Of a DNA stretch of 64,000 bases, positions 51,935 through 60,900 are shown piece after piece. How positions within the stretch are numbered: position 1 is the first letter of the stretch; each line of letters opens with the position of its first letter. Source of the DNA: Neobacillus sp. Marseille-Q6967. GTDB taxonomy: Bacteria > Bacillota > Bacilli > Bacillales > Cytobacillaceae. Under the pieces are notes generated by a model. The model saw only the letters and a list, made by a program, of their open reading frames with translations, was not told where the DNA came from and did not search any database. The stretch is taken from positions 2,023,881 through 2,087,880 of the forward strand of contig NZ_OX267715.1 of assembly GCF_946151075.1 (NCBI RefSeq), in the 5' to 3' direction. Position numbers and translations under genes: made by a program.

Positions 51935-54900
51935 TTACGGCAGCCGATCAGGCAGCGGTAATAACTGACTTCTAGGTTGGTTATGAATACGTAGCAATCC
52001 CCACAAGCCGCCTTCTAAATATCTCCTAAGTTTCATTTCGCGGTAGACATAATCCCCAGCCAGATTCATTAATCCATTTTTTTGTATAGGGACAATATCT
52101 AATGTTTCCCCTGGAGTAATAGAGCCTTGGCTTGAAACGAGCTTCGAATTTGGATCTGTCCATTGATAACGCCATAGGTGACTATGAAGTGTAAAGACAC
52201 TGCCTCTTGATCGGTCCGCCGTATGCATTACCCTTAGGCGGATCGGGTCTCCGACATAGGCTTCTGGCATTGGCGTTGATGGATCACCATGAATAATAGA
52301 ACTAAAAATTAACGATTTATCAGGGTTGGCAGCCAAACGGTGTTTAAACGGTTCAGAACTATAGTTAATACCCTTTTCACCTTGATCCTCCATATCCATA
52401 TGGCCGGGACTTGGTGTTGGAGAACTGCCATCCTCACCGATTAAATACAAACCATCAGCAAACAATAGCACTTGTTCTCTAAAATCAGGCTGACCGGGTA
52501 CAATAATATCTGCTCGGGCACCTGACATAATTGCTGTACCTGATTTTGGATCACGGTAAGTAGATCCTTTTGGTTCTATTATCAGGGATCCATATGCACC
52601 GTGTAATCGGTGACTTCTAATATCACCATAATCATAGAGGACCGTACTGCCATACTCTTTATCTGCATACCAAGAATAGGATATTCTTTCACCAGGACCG
52701 ATGGTTTGATCATAATTGTAGCCAATGGTTGCTCCATCTGACCCCTGCATATCGTACTGCACCATTTGTGGATGTAAAGATACACGATTGGAATTTTTCC
52801 ATGTTACTTGGTTTGCCATTAAAAGGGATGGGTCTGATTCATTTTCAAGCGGGTCAATTGGCAGCTTATTTGTCAAGGTGACTTTTATACATTCTCCGTC
52901 ATTTGCCCGGATAACAAGCGGCTCTGCAGCCTTTTTTCCATCTTTAATAGCCAGGAAATCTTTCGTAAGTGCAAACATGATTCCATAGGGATCATGATCC
53001 CCGTATTTATTGTATTGAATATCCTTCATAAAGGCGGTAACATCAAAATATTTTATCGGAACACCAGGAGGACATGGATTGCCCGGTGTCGGTGCTTTTC
53101 GGGGCCTTTGACCCGTCTTTCTCATCTGTACAGCTTTCGCCGGATCGACTTTTGCTATTGGAATCGGCCTATCCGGAAGCATTTGTAGTGTATCGGTCCG
53201 TTCACCCCAAATCCTGACAAATCCCCATAACCCGCTCCACAAATCTTCGATTGGCTGTGATGACCATAAATAATCCCGCTGACTAACCCCCACAGGATTT
53301 GGCTGGATGGCCATGGTAAACTGTTCCGATGTTCCAATGGTCTGTGTTGAGGTTAATTCTGAATCATTATCTCCTGCTTCACGTTTCCAACTTAAGCCAT
53401 GGAGATTAAAGTTATGCTGTGTTTCGTGCGCCCCTTGAATTAAGCGTATCTTAATTGGATCTCCCGGGTAGCTTTCAATGATAGGTGTTTGGGGGTCTCC
53501 ATGTACCCATGAACTAAAGACATAAGCGGGATCGGCATTATTTCTTCTAAAAAATGGCTCATTGGAATAATTAACAGCCGTATAGCCATGCGCATGTTTG
53601 GTATCTTCCGGGTCTGTTTCCAGTGGCAGCATATTGCCGTTTTTATCTACTAATCTGGTAAAATCGTGATAGATTAGTACTTGCTCACGAAAATCCTCTT
53701 TTCCTGGATGAACAATCATCGCTTCTGTCCCGGATCTTATTGGTTTGCCTGTCTTTGGATGCAGCCATTGTGATCCCTTCGGTTCAACGATTAAAGTACC
53801 AAAAGTTCCATGGAACCCCTTCCCCCCAGCAGACATATGATCGTGGAAAAGGATGGACCCTTCTTCATCTGCATACCATCTGTAACGAATTTTTCCACCC
53901 GGTTTCGTACCTTGATTATAGTTCCATCCTACTGCAGTCCCATCAGACCCCAGGGGATCATATGCAACATAATGGATATGCATGGATAAAGAATTGGGCT
54001 CTGGTGCATTGAACAGATGGTTTTCTAACGTTACCTCTACACAATCACCTTGATTGGCACGGATTACTAATGGCCGAGGCCTTAGTTCTCCATTCAATAC
54101 CTTTTGTTCATCCTCCTTGAGCAAGAACATTCTTCCTTCAGGATCAAAGTCGCCGGCATTATTATAAACAATTTGTTTTTGTATGCCGACAACATTGTAT
54201 TTACGAACAGGGGCATCATTCGGGCAGCGATCGAAATTGGGCGCACCTGGAACTTGTGCACCTAGAGCAGCCTTCTCTTTTTCTGTTGGCGGACGAAGTT
54301 CAGGATCAGGTGCAGTTGGCGGCCTTTTACCTAATTCGCCAGGAATAAATGCCGGAAAGCCTGGGTTTTCTGCAGTTGGACTTGGCGGTGGTTCTCGGTC
54401 TTGTAATGGCAGTAGGTCTGGCTGTGCCTTATCAAAAACACGCATCAGCCCCCACATTCCTTCCAAATAATGCGGGAATAAGTGGCAGTGCCATAGATAA
54501 TCCCCTGGTGCTCCTTCGCCATTCACTGCATACCCAGCACCAAATGCCAAATCTGCAGTTTGAGAATCTCCGATATTAAGAGTTTCTGAATCTATTGTAT
54601 TGGTTTTTTTCGTATCACTTTTCCACCGAAGGCCATGGAGATGAAAAACGTGATTTTCATCGCTGTTCGCCCCAATCACACGATACTTTACTGGATCCCC
54701 AACATACGAACGTGTGATAGGTGTTGCAGGGTCACCAAAGACCCATGAAGAATAAAACATGGTTGGGTCTTTTCCATCTTCCCCAAGCGCATTTTTCATT
54801 CGTTCATCTAATGGTTCAGCACGATAATTTACTGCATACAGTTCTTTTTCATTTGGGTCCTCTGCATGTGGTTCCTCTTCATGAGGTGCCTCCCCCCCTT

Positions 54901-55900
54901 CCTCGTGCTCTTCCCCTTCTTCTTCTGTGTTTTCTTGTGACATGGTGTTGCCAAATTGAGCACTAATACCATCATGAAAAAAGAGGGCAAATTCACGAAA
55001 GTCTGGTTGGTCAGGCAAATGGATATCAGCATATAAACCGCTTTTTAACTCTTCTCCCGTTACCGGGTCGGTCCACTTGGCCCCAGCAGGTTCAACAATG
55101 AGAGCTCCAAACAAACCATCTCCCATCGTTCCTTTTCCGCCAGTAGGGTCCGTAAAGTAGGTTAGGTCTGCCCCATTGTAAAAAAAGAACGTTCCTTCCT
55201 CTACTGCATTCCACGTGTATAGAATTTCTGAGTTAGGAGCGGCAGTGGAATCAGGGTTATAACCTGCGGAGGTCCCGTCAGTATCTTTTACGTCATAGCC
55301 TACTCCTTCAATGTGAATCGATGCCTTTTCACTTAAAAGATTGCTAAACGTAACCTGAATGCAGTCACCTTTATTGGCACGGATTGTGAGCGGCTGGATT
55401 TCTGGCACCGGTTTCCCTGGATGTTCAGCCACTGCTTTTAGAATGGTATCGATGTTCTCTCTTAAGGTATAAATTTTTGCATGTGGATCATGATCGCCAA
55501 ATTTGTTATAGACCATATTCACCTGTATGGCCGTAATATTAAAGGTTCGGATAGGGGCATCCTTCAAACATTTATTTGGCGGCATTTCAAAATTAGCTAG
55601 TGATATGGGACTTGTTTGCGTTGTAGAAGATTTTGTCTGTATGATGGCATCGGTTGGATTGGTTGTTTGACTCGGGATCGGTATCACGTCATTTGCTTTT
55701 AATTGAGGGGGGATATTATTAGGTAAAGGGGTGGAGATTTGGGCTAGTTTCGATTTGGCAGTTGAAAGACTTCTATTCTTATCAAATGCTAATGCCTGCT
55801 TTAAATCTGCTGAATGAACAATGAAGAAAACGGATAAAACCACTACTGAAACCAGGGCTAATAAACTAATCGATAAATAGATATACTGTTTTTGTTTCAA
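51935..55900 (-). CDS. Giant six-domain multicopper oxidase
   Basis: From TTG 55900 (ribosome site GGAAGGGG) the protein is 1321 residues; the GTG 39 bases upstream has no ribosome site. An N-terminal membrane helix (about 6-28) anchors it outside. Three repeat units of two cupredoxin domains begin near residues 107, 555 and 940. Copper ligands: HxxHxH at 417-422 and HCHxxxHxxxxM at 471-482 in unit 1, HIH at 641-643 and HDH at 686-688 in unit 2; unit 3 has lost its set. Six other cysteines form one pair per unit. Residues about 325-349 are Glu/His-rich. It lies with copC and copD. Laccase, Mn or other metal oxidase activity is possible; substrate unknown. Confidence 0.88.
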   Translation of the reverse strand: MKQKQYIYLSISLLALVSVVVLSVFFIVHSADLKQALAFDKNRSLSTAKSKLAQISTPLPNNIPPQLKANDVIPIPSQTTNPTDAIIQTKSSTTQTSPISLANFEMPPNKCLKDAPIRTFNITAIQVNMVYNKFGDHDPHAKIYTLRENIDTILKAVAEHPGKPVPEIQPLTIRANKGDCIQVTFSNLLSEKASIHIEGVGYDVKDTDGTSAGYNPDSTAAPNSEILYTWNAVEEGTFFFYNGADLTYFTDPTGGKGTMGDGLFGALIVEPAGAKWTDPVTGEELKSGLYADIHLPDQPDFREFALFFHDGISAQFGNTMSQENTEEEGEEHEEGGEAPHEEEPHAEDPNEKELYAVNYRAEPLDERMKNALGEDGKDPTMFYSSWVFGDPATPITRSYVGDPVKYRVIGANSDENHVFHLHGLRWKSDTKKTNTIDSETLNIGDSQTADLAFGAGYAVNGEGAPGDYLWHCHLFPHYLEGMWGLMRVFDKAQPDLLPLQDREPPPSPTAENPGFPAFIPGELGKRPPTAPDPELRPPTEKEKAALGAQVPGAPNFDRCPNDAPVRKYNVVGIQKQIVYNNAGDFDPEGRMFLLKEDEQKVLNGELRPRPLVIRANQGDCVEVTLENHLFNAPEPNSLSMHIHYVAYDPLGSDGTAVGWNYNQGTKPGGKIRYRWYADEEGSILFHDHMSAGGKGFHGTFGTLIVEPKGSQWLHPKTGKPIRSGTEAMIVHPGKEDFREQVLIYHDFTRLVDKNGNMLPLETDPEDTKHAHGYTAVNYSNEPFFRRNNADPAYVFSSWVHGDPQTPIIESYPGDPIKIRLIQGAHETQHNFNLHGLSWKREAGDNDSELTSTQTIGTSEQFTMAIQPNPVGVSQRDYLWSSQPIEDLWSGLWGFVRIWGERTDTLQMLPDRPIPIAKVDPAKAVQMRKTGQRPRKAPTPGNPCPPGVPIKYFDVTAFMKDIQYNKYGDHDPYGIMFALTKDFLAIKDGKKAAEPLVIRANDGECIKVTLTNKLPIDPLENESDPSLLMANQVTWKNSNRVSLHPQMVQYDMQGSDGATIGYNYDQTIGPGERISYSWYADKEYGSTVLYDYGDIRSHRLHGAYGSLIIEPKGSTYRDPKSGTAIMSGARADIIVPGQPDFREQVLLFADGLYLIGEDGSSPTPSPGHMDMEDQGEKGINYSSEPFKHRLAANPDKSLIFSSIIHGDPSTPMPEAYVGDPIRLRVMHTADRSRGSVFTLHSHLWRYQWTDPNSKLVSSQGSITPGETLDIVPIQKNGLMNLAGDYVYREMKLRRYLEGGLWGLLRIHNQPRSQLLPLPDRLP

Positions 55901-56013
55901 CCTTTGTTCCCCTTCCAAAAATATTTGTTCTTTGTTCACTCAATTTATGTAGATGACCAAGACCTATAAATTTTTATATGTATAGGACTAAACTAATATT
56001 ACTTTTATATCAT

Positions 56014-57171
56014 TTAATTTGTATTTTCGTTCAAAATATAGGACAAAAGACACAAAAAAGGAACAACGGATAATTCCACTGTCCCTCCTAATGGATAAAG
56101 GATGCAAGAAAACATTAAGCCAAGATACAATGTAAAAATAAAAGAACCTGCAAATAGTATAGCAAAAACAGGACTTTTAAATTTAAAACTAATAATAATT
56201 AGGGCCAAAAATAATACTGATACCATCATTAAGAAAAGTGACAGGAGGGTTGGAACAAACTCTATTTTTATTAGTCCAGTTAGATCTTTTCCGAGTATCC
56301 ATTCCATCCATGTCGGAGCAACAGGTGTAAAATCAGTTGTATGATTTTCATAGGGAGGTGAAATGGTTCCCAATATACCAGTAAAGTAGAAAACAAACAT
56401 TAATATTAAACTCTCCGCTTTCAACCAAATTCGTGGTTCAAAAGAAGCTTTTGATTTAACTTTTTTTACCAGAATACCGTTTATTACAGCAAATGCAATG
56501 ACTGGAATAATACTTAGATGTTTTAGTAATAACATCCGGCCGTAGGGTGATGCCCATCCATTTAAGTAATCTTTTGGATTTTCTATTGTAGACAAAATAA
56601 CAAATCCAGTTGCAAAGATATTGACCATACAGATGATGGCCAAAGGAGTAAACCACATCAAAAAATCCGGCCAATTCTCACGATCTTTTGAAAACCAAGC
56701 AACATGCAGAAGAACACCGACCCAAATAACAACCATTAAAAAGTGGGTTGTATGAGAGAATAATCCAACAACAAAGGACTGAGATGACACATGACTTCCG
56801 TAACCTACTGCTACGACCATCAAAAAAATCCAAAATGCTTGTAAATACTTTGACCTTTCAAGATAAATGCTCAGCCATAGAAAAATGGAAAAAATGGTAG
56901 TAAACAGCCAGACATGCCCCACTTGAAAGCTAAATAATACGGTTGTCGCTGCCTCCGCAAAACCAACATTCCCTCTAAAAAATAAAATAACTTGAATAAC
57001 AGGAACAAATGTAAAAACAATAATGAACAGCGTACATAGAAGCAAAAATTTTTGGGCCAACACAATCTTAGGCTTTTTCGATTCGGGGACAAATTGAAGA
57101 GCCACATAACCTGCTAGAAGGGAAAATGCCACATAATTACCTAATTCAGCCAGAGATGAAATGATACTCAT
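56014..57171 (-). CDS. copD: CopD family copper-resistance/import membrane protein
   Basis: The 385-residue protein has about ten membrane helices. His-containing segments in the membrane region (SSQSFVVGLFSHTTHFLMVVIWVG, and HVAW) fit the CopD family, which helps copper cross the membrane or be handed to exported cuproproteins. It follows copC by four bases. The downstream multicopper oxidase, 74 bp away, is the probable recipient. B. subtilis YcnJ fuses CopC and CopD; here they are separate. Confidence 0.85.
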   Translation of the reverse strand: MSIISSLAELGNYVAFSLLAGYVALQFVPESKKPKIVLAQKFLLLCTLFIIVFTFVPVIQVILFFRGNVGFAEAATTVLFSFQVGHVWLFTTIFSIFLWLSIYLERSKYLQAFWIFLMVVAVGYGSHVSSQSFVVGLFSHTTHFLMVVIWVGVLLHVAWFSKDRENWPDFLMWFTPLAIICMVNIFATGFVILSTIENPKDYLNGWASPYGRMLLLKHLSIIPVIAFAVINGILVKKVKSKASFEPRIWLKAESLILMFVFYFTGILGTISPPYENHTTDFTPVAPTWMEWILGKDLTGLIKIEFVPTLLSLFLMMVSVLFLALIIISFKFKSPVFAILFAGSFIFTLYLGLMFSCILYPLGGTVELSVVPFLCLLSYILNENTN

Positions 57172-57175
57172 ACTT

Positions 57176-57754
57176 CTATCCTTTCCTTCTTACCAGCAAT
57201 AAACCTGTACCTAAAACAATAAAAAATCCTAATAAAATGGGAAGGATGCTTGTTTGAGATCGCTCTTTCTGGCTTAGGGAATCGTTTGTACTCTGTATCC
57301 CTGTTACTTCTTCCACCTCAGCCGATTGTGAGAGCTCCTTAGGGTCATCCTGATTATTTGTTAATATATTGGAATCATTACTATTTTCCTGATTTTCTAT
57401 TATCTCTTCTTTTTCCACTGCAAAATGGATTTGACCTGTTATTGGATGACCATCCTCACCTGAAATACTCCAGTCAATAATATATTGGCCCGACTGTAAT
57501 GATTCCGAAAAAGTCCCTATCATCATATCGGCTTCAATTTGAACCTGAAGCCCTGAAACTTCAGCCCCGTCTCTCGTTAGATTCATTGTGCTTAACTTTT
57601 CTATGGTCCCATCAAAGGTTAAAATAATCTCCTTTCTTTCCTCAATAACCACTTCACCCTCTGCAGGGATTGAGGAAATCAAATGAGTATGTGCAAGCGT
57701 TTTTCCTGGGAGTATCAGAAAAAGAATAAGAAATAAAGTAAATAACTTTTTCAA
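57176..57754 (-). CDS. copC: CopC-domain copper-binding protein with C-terminal anchor
   Basis: The 192-residue exported protein has a signal peptide predicted to be cut after LA at 20-21, leaving His22 as the mature N-terminus, and the EDGHPITG segment with Asp and His. Together these form the Cu(II) site of the CopC family. After the CopC domain (22-127) come a linker rich in Asn, Gln and Ser and a C-terminal helix with RRKG, a membrane anchor. It starts at TTG behind AGGAG and opens the operon copC-copD-oxidase-PKD. Confidence 0.9.
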   Translation of the reverse strand: MKKLFTLFLILFLILPGKTLAHTHLISSIPAEGEVVIEERKEIILTFDGTIEKLSTMNLTRDGAEVSGLQVQIEADMMIGTFSESLQSGQYIIDWSISGEDGHPITGQIHFAVEKEEIIENQENSNDSNILTNNQDDPKELSQSAEVEEVTGIQSTNDSLSQKERSQTSILPILLGFFIVLGTGLLLVRRKG

Positions 57755-57874
57755 AAGATGGGACTCCTCTCTATATTGTTTTTTACTGCCCTAAAATAAA
57801 CTTATTCATGACCGTATTTATATAGTACAAATGTCCTGTTAAATACTATTAATAGGATAATAGTTGTTGCTAGA

Positions 57875-57915
57875 ACAAAAAAAGCATTCATAGGAAAGAA
57901 ACATCCTACAAATGC
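57875..57915 (-). terminator. Terminator after the 56-codon frame
   Basis: GCATTTGTAGGA and TCCTATGAATGC pair with two imperfect positions and are followed by seven T on the minus strand. It begins four bases past the stop codon at 57919, which suggests that a transcript once or still ended here. Confidence 0.65.
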
Positions 57916-57918
57916 CTG

Positions 57919-58089
57919 CTATATTAAAGTTTTATCCTTATTCCGCTTTCTTCTGCGATACGGCTCATCAGATTGGAAGGTCGTCATAAATCCAGCCACT
58001 GCACTTGCCATACACAGCCTTGCATTCCGGCAGACAGAGGTTTTCCATTTATCTGGTTCGATACTGGCTGCCTCGGCACTGTTGGACAC
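57919..58089 (-). pseudogene. 56-codon frame, possible small gene or 3' gene remnant
   Basis: From GTG 58089 the frame encodes VSNSAEAASIEPDKW, then two Cys (SVCRNARLCMAS), and ends RRRKRNKDKTLI before a well-formed terminator. Composition is protein-like, but no ribosome site or ATG precedes it and the terminator of the upstream gene lies eight bases away. I read it as the tail of a truncated gene that kept its terminator, or a small gene with an unusual start. The rest of 57755-58137 holds only the copC promoter region. Confidence 0.35.
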
Positions 58090-58098
58090 TTTTGAAAT

Positions 58099-58131
58099 AT
58101 AAAAAAACCCCTCCTGGTTTCCCAGGAGAGG
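58099..58131 (-). terminator. Terminator after the CNNM/CorC-type gene
   Basis: CCTCTCCTGG and CCAGGAGGGG pair around GAAA, followed by TTTTTTTATA on the minus strand. Confidence 0.85.
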
Positions 58132-58137
58132 CGAGGA

Positions 58138-59451
58138 TTAGGCAATATATTCTTGTTTCGCTAACTTTACAATTTCTAATGATTTGATATGATACCCGTC
58201 AATTTCAAGGACTTTAAATTGGTAACCGTCGAACTCAACGGTATCTCCTTCCTTGACATCCATTTTTTCTGATAAGATCCATCCACCGATCGTATCCATG
58301 TCTTCTTCTTGAATATCAAGGCCGAACAAATCATTAATTTCGTCAATCAGAACTTTCCCGTCGACTACTGTTTTGTTTTCATTAATTTTATTAATTTCCG
58401 GTACTTCATCACCATCAAATTCGTCACGAATTTCACCGACAATTTCCTCTAGGATATCTTCAACGGTGACTAATCCGGATGTACCGCCATATTCATCCAT
58501 TAAGATTGCCATATGCATTCTGTCTTTTTGCATTTTCAACAATAAATCATGAATAGCAATTGATTCAATGACTTGAATAACCGGACGAATATATTTTTCA
58601 ATTGGAGTATCAAGGTTAATACCGCTGATATAATCTGTTAACACTTCTTTCATGTTAATCATACCCACAATATTATCCTTTTCACCATCAATCACTGGAT
58701 ATCTTGTATAATTTTCTTCTTTCACCACTTCAAGACATTCTTCAAGTGTTTGTGATCGGTCAAAAGCAACGATTTCTGTACGGGGTACCATAATTTCCTT
58801 CGCAATTCGATCGTCAAATTCAAAGATATTGTTTACATATTTAAATTCAGATTGATTAATTTCTCCGCTTTTATAACTTTCAGAAATGATAAGCTGGAGT
58901 TCTTCCTCTGAGTGAGCCGATTCATGCTCAGATGCAGGTTTTAAACCAAACAAACCTGTTACCAAACGTGCAGAACCATTTAACGTCTTAATAAAAGGAT
59001 ACATTACTTTATAAAAGAACATCATCGGTCTAGCAAAAATTAAAGTAACAGCCTCAGCTTTATGAATAGCAACTGTTTTAGGCGCCAATTCACCAACTAC
59101 CACGTGTAAAAATGTTACCGATGAGAATGCAATTAGGAATGATAAAATACTTGAAGCTGATTCAGGTAAATTAAATTGAACAAATAGCGGGTGTAGCAAA
59201 TGCTCCACCGTCGGTTCCCCTAACCAACCTAAGCCTAACGCTGTTACAGTAATACCTAATTGACATGCTGATAAGTATTCATCCAGATTCGTGATAATTT
59301 TTTTAGCGACAATGGCGTTTTTATTACCTTCAGCAACAAGTTGATCAATACGAGTACTACGGACTTTTACAATCGCAAATTCGTATGAAACGAAAAATGC
59401 TGTGAAAGCAATTAAAATTGCTATTAATACTAAGTTTATTATGGTTGTCAA
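58138..59451 (-). CDS. CNNM/CorC-type (hemolysin C family) membrane protein
   Basis: The 437-residue protein has an N-terminal DUF21 transmembrane domain (about 1-190), two CBS domains (about 205-335; [19 protein letters not shown] and [14 protein letters not shown]) and a C-terminal CorC/HlyC domain. The family is linked to magnesium or other divalent-cation export; the haemolysin name is historical. It starts at TTG behind AAGGAG, and that site is part of a 9-bp hairpin. The MerR-type gene 64 bp upstream may regulate it. Confidence 0.88.
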   Translation of the reverse strand: MTTIINLVLIAILIAFTAFFVSYEFAIVKVRSTRIDQLVAEGNKNAIVAKKIITNLDEYLSACQLGITVTALGLGWLGEPTVEHLLHPLFVQFNLPESASSILSFLIAFSSVTFLHVVVGELAPKTVAIHKAEAVTLIFARPMMFFYKVMYPFIKTLNGSARLVTGLFGLKPASEHESAHSEEELQLIISESYKSGEINQSEFKYVNNIFEFDDRIAKEIMVPRTEIVAFDRSQTLEECLEVVKEENYTRYPVIDGEKDNIVGMINMKEVLTDYISGINLDTPIEKYIRPVIQVIESIAIHDLLLKMQKDRMHMAILMDEYGGTSGLVTVEDILEEIVGEIRDEFDGDEVPEINKINENKTVVDGKVLIDEINDLFGLDIQEEDMDTIGGWILSEKMDVKEGDTVEFDGYQFKVLEIDGYHIKSLEIVKLAKQEYIA

Positions 59452-59455
59452 TGAT

Positions 59456-59483
59456 CTCCTTACTTTTTATGAACAAAGTAAGG
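59456..59483 (-). promoter_or_regulatory. Ribosome-site hairpin before the CNNM/CorC-type gene
   Basis: On the minus strand CCTTACTTT (59475-59483) pairs with AAAGTAAGG (59458-59466) around an 8-base loop; the last three bases AGG belong to the AGGAG ribosome site five bases before the TTG start. A second AGGAGG lies just upstream of the stem. The layout could hide or expose the start. Confidence 0.5.
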
Positions 59484-59515
59484 AATACACCTCCTGGTTT
59501 GTATAAAAGTTGTTT

Positions 59516-59929
59516 TTACCCAAATAATAATAATAAGGTTTGAGCTAACGGCATACCTTTGGAGGAAAGTTTATTCACTACCATCTCTTTTTGGTGTTGA
59601 TTGAGTTTTTGCAGAAACGGTTCAATGGCATCGATTTCCTCTTTTAGATGATGCATAAGAATTCCGATTTGCTCAAAATGTTTTTCTAGTTTTTCTTTAT
59701 CAATACTGTAATCTGCTTTTAATAATTCAATTGAAGACTTAATCTCATCAAGTGGCATATTAAGATTTTTATAGTGTTCAACTAAATCTAAAATCTGGAT
59801 GCTGTCCTCTCCATACAATCGGTAATTAGAATCTGTCCGAACAGGGTTTAGTAAGCCTATTTGGGTATAATAATCGATTGTTCTTTTGGAGAGGTTTTTC
59901 AATTTAGCAATTTCACCGATACGATACAA
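59516..59929 (-). CDS. MerR family transcriptional regulator
   Basis: The 137-residue protein has the N-terminal winged helix MYRIGEIAKLKNLSKRTIDYYTQIGLL (1-27), NYRLYGEDSIQILDLV, and a coiled-coil dimerisation helix; the C-terminal part contains no cysteine metal site, so it is not a classical metal sensor. It starts at TTG. It lies upstream of the CNNM/CorC-type gene on the same strand. A palindrome ACTGTACAGT overlaps its own -35 and is a likely operator. Confidence 0.88.
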   Translation of the reverse strand: MYRIGEIAKLKNLSKRTIDYYTQIGLLNPVRTDSNYRLYGEDSIQILDLVEHYKNLNMPLDEIKSSIELLKADYSIDKEKLEKHFEQIGILMHHLKEEIDAIEPFLQKLNQHQKEMVVNKLSSKGMPLAQTLLLLFG

Positions 59930-59967
59930 CTTCCCAACTTACTCACCCCTTCCTATTAATATAGTAA

Positions 59968-59997
59968 AATATAACATAACTTGAACTGTACAGTCAA
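59968..59997 (-). promoter_or_regulatory. merR promoter with palindromic operator
   Basis: On the minus strand TTGACT (-35) is followed by an 18-base spacer and TATATT (-10). The perfect palindrome ACTGTACAGT (59985-59994) overlaps the -35 and the spacer start, a typical site for MerR-type autoregulation, although MerR promoters usually have a 19-base spacer. Confidence 0.5.
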
Positions 59998-60007
59998 CGT
60001 TTTGGTT

Positions 60008-60033
60008 CAAGGGTCATACTTTCATGACCCTTG
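60008..60033 (-). terminator. Hairpin at the ecsC-like gene end
   Basis: CAAGGGTCAT and ATGACCCTTG form a perfect 10-bp stem with a 6-base loop; the gene's last codons and TGA stop are inside. No T-run follows, so termination may be inefficient. Confidence 0.5.
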
Positions 60034-60822
60034 TTTTAGACGCTCCATTATTCTTCGTTTGCGATAAAGCATCACACCAGCCTCAGATAAATCATTAATC
60101 ATTGTCCTATTGGTAATGGCTCCGAATACGAGACCAGCAATGGGCACCATTTGAAATAATTTTTTCCAGCCAAACTGATCCCTATATGTATAAACAACCT
60201 CCCGCCATCCTTGCAGCTGGGACATCATTTCTGAAGACTCTTTATCCTCCTTATAATATGCGGTAAGTTCATTTAGGATTGCCCGCTTTCCTACAATATC
60301 CGCGGAAGAAAATTGAAGACATTTGATAATAAAAATTCTCTCGGTCTTATCAGTTGGATCAAATCCATGTATAATGGCAATTTCCTGCAAGGTTTTTAAG
60401 GATATCGCCAATATGGCTGGAATATCGATAGCCAAGGTAAAAATCCCGCCAATTCCGGTGCTTGCTCCTTGGACGGCAGCTACTTTCTTACGCTGTTCAG
60501 TTATTTTTTGACTAAGGTTATTCATTGTGCTTAAAGGAATATTCTTTACATCATTTATGTTATCTATCGGGCTATTGGTTTCCTTTTCTATCATGTTTAA
60601 AACTGATTTTTCATTCACCAAATAACTGCCGCCTGTCTGAATGTAGTTTCCCAGTTCTTCAAGTAATGTACCGATTTTATTATGGATAAATTTAGGGGTG
60701 ATTTTATCCAAGAGCTTAAAAGGCAGTCGTCCTAGTCTTTCCCATATCCATAAATTACTTTGGTCTTTCTCCCACTTTTCGATTTCGGCTAATTCTTTCT
60801 CTAATTCTACTCTCGTTTCCAT
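60022..60822 (-). CDS. EcsC family protein
   Basis: The 266-residue protein matches the EcsC layout: a charged N-terminal helix (EKELAEIEKWEKDQSN), LDKITPKFIHNKIG, a glycine/alanine-rich stretch VQGASTGIGGIFTLAIDIPAI and a C-terminal PIAGLVFGAITNRTMINDLSEAG. Biochemical function is unknown; B. subtilis EcsC is encoded beside the Ecs ABC transporter, which is absent here. The ATG at 60822 follows AGAGGTGA, 51 bases inside a longer open frame. Confidence 0.85.
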   Translation of the reverse strand: METRVELEKELAEIEKWEKDQSNLWIWERLGRLPFKLLDKITPKFIHNKIGTLLEELGNYIQTGGSYLVNEKSVLNMIEKETNSPIDNINDVKNIPLSTMNNLSQKITEQRKKVAAVQGASTGIGGIFTLAIDIPAILAISLKTLQEIAIIHGFDPTDKTERIFIIKCLQFSSADIVGKRAILNELTAYYKEDKESSEMMSQLQGWREVVYTYRDQFGWKKLFQMVPIAGLVFGAITNRTMINDLSEAGVMLYRKRRIMERLKQGS

Positions 60823-60856
60823 TTTTTCACCTCTATCCTTATTATAGTCTAATTTA

Positions 60857-60892
60857 CAAAAAAAACCGTTCATGGATACCCCATGAACGGTT
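60857..60892 (-). terminator. Terminator after ppaC
   Basis: AACCGTTCATGG and CCATGAACGGTT form a 12-bp stem around ATACC, followed by TTTTTTTGT on the minus strand. Confidence 0.9.
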
Positions 60893-60900
60893 CATCTGGA

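Noticed and set aside
52520..55100. Long plus-strand frames opposite the giant oxidase
   Set aside because: They are antisense shadows of a strongly supported multicopper oxidase with motif-level evidence on the minus strand.
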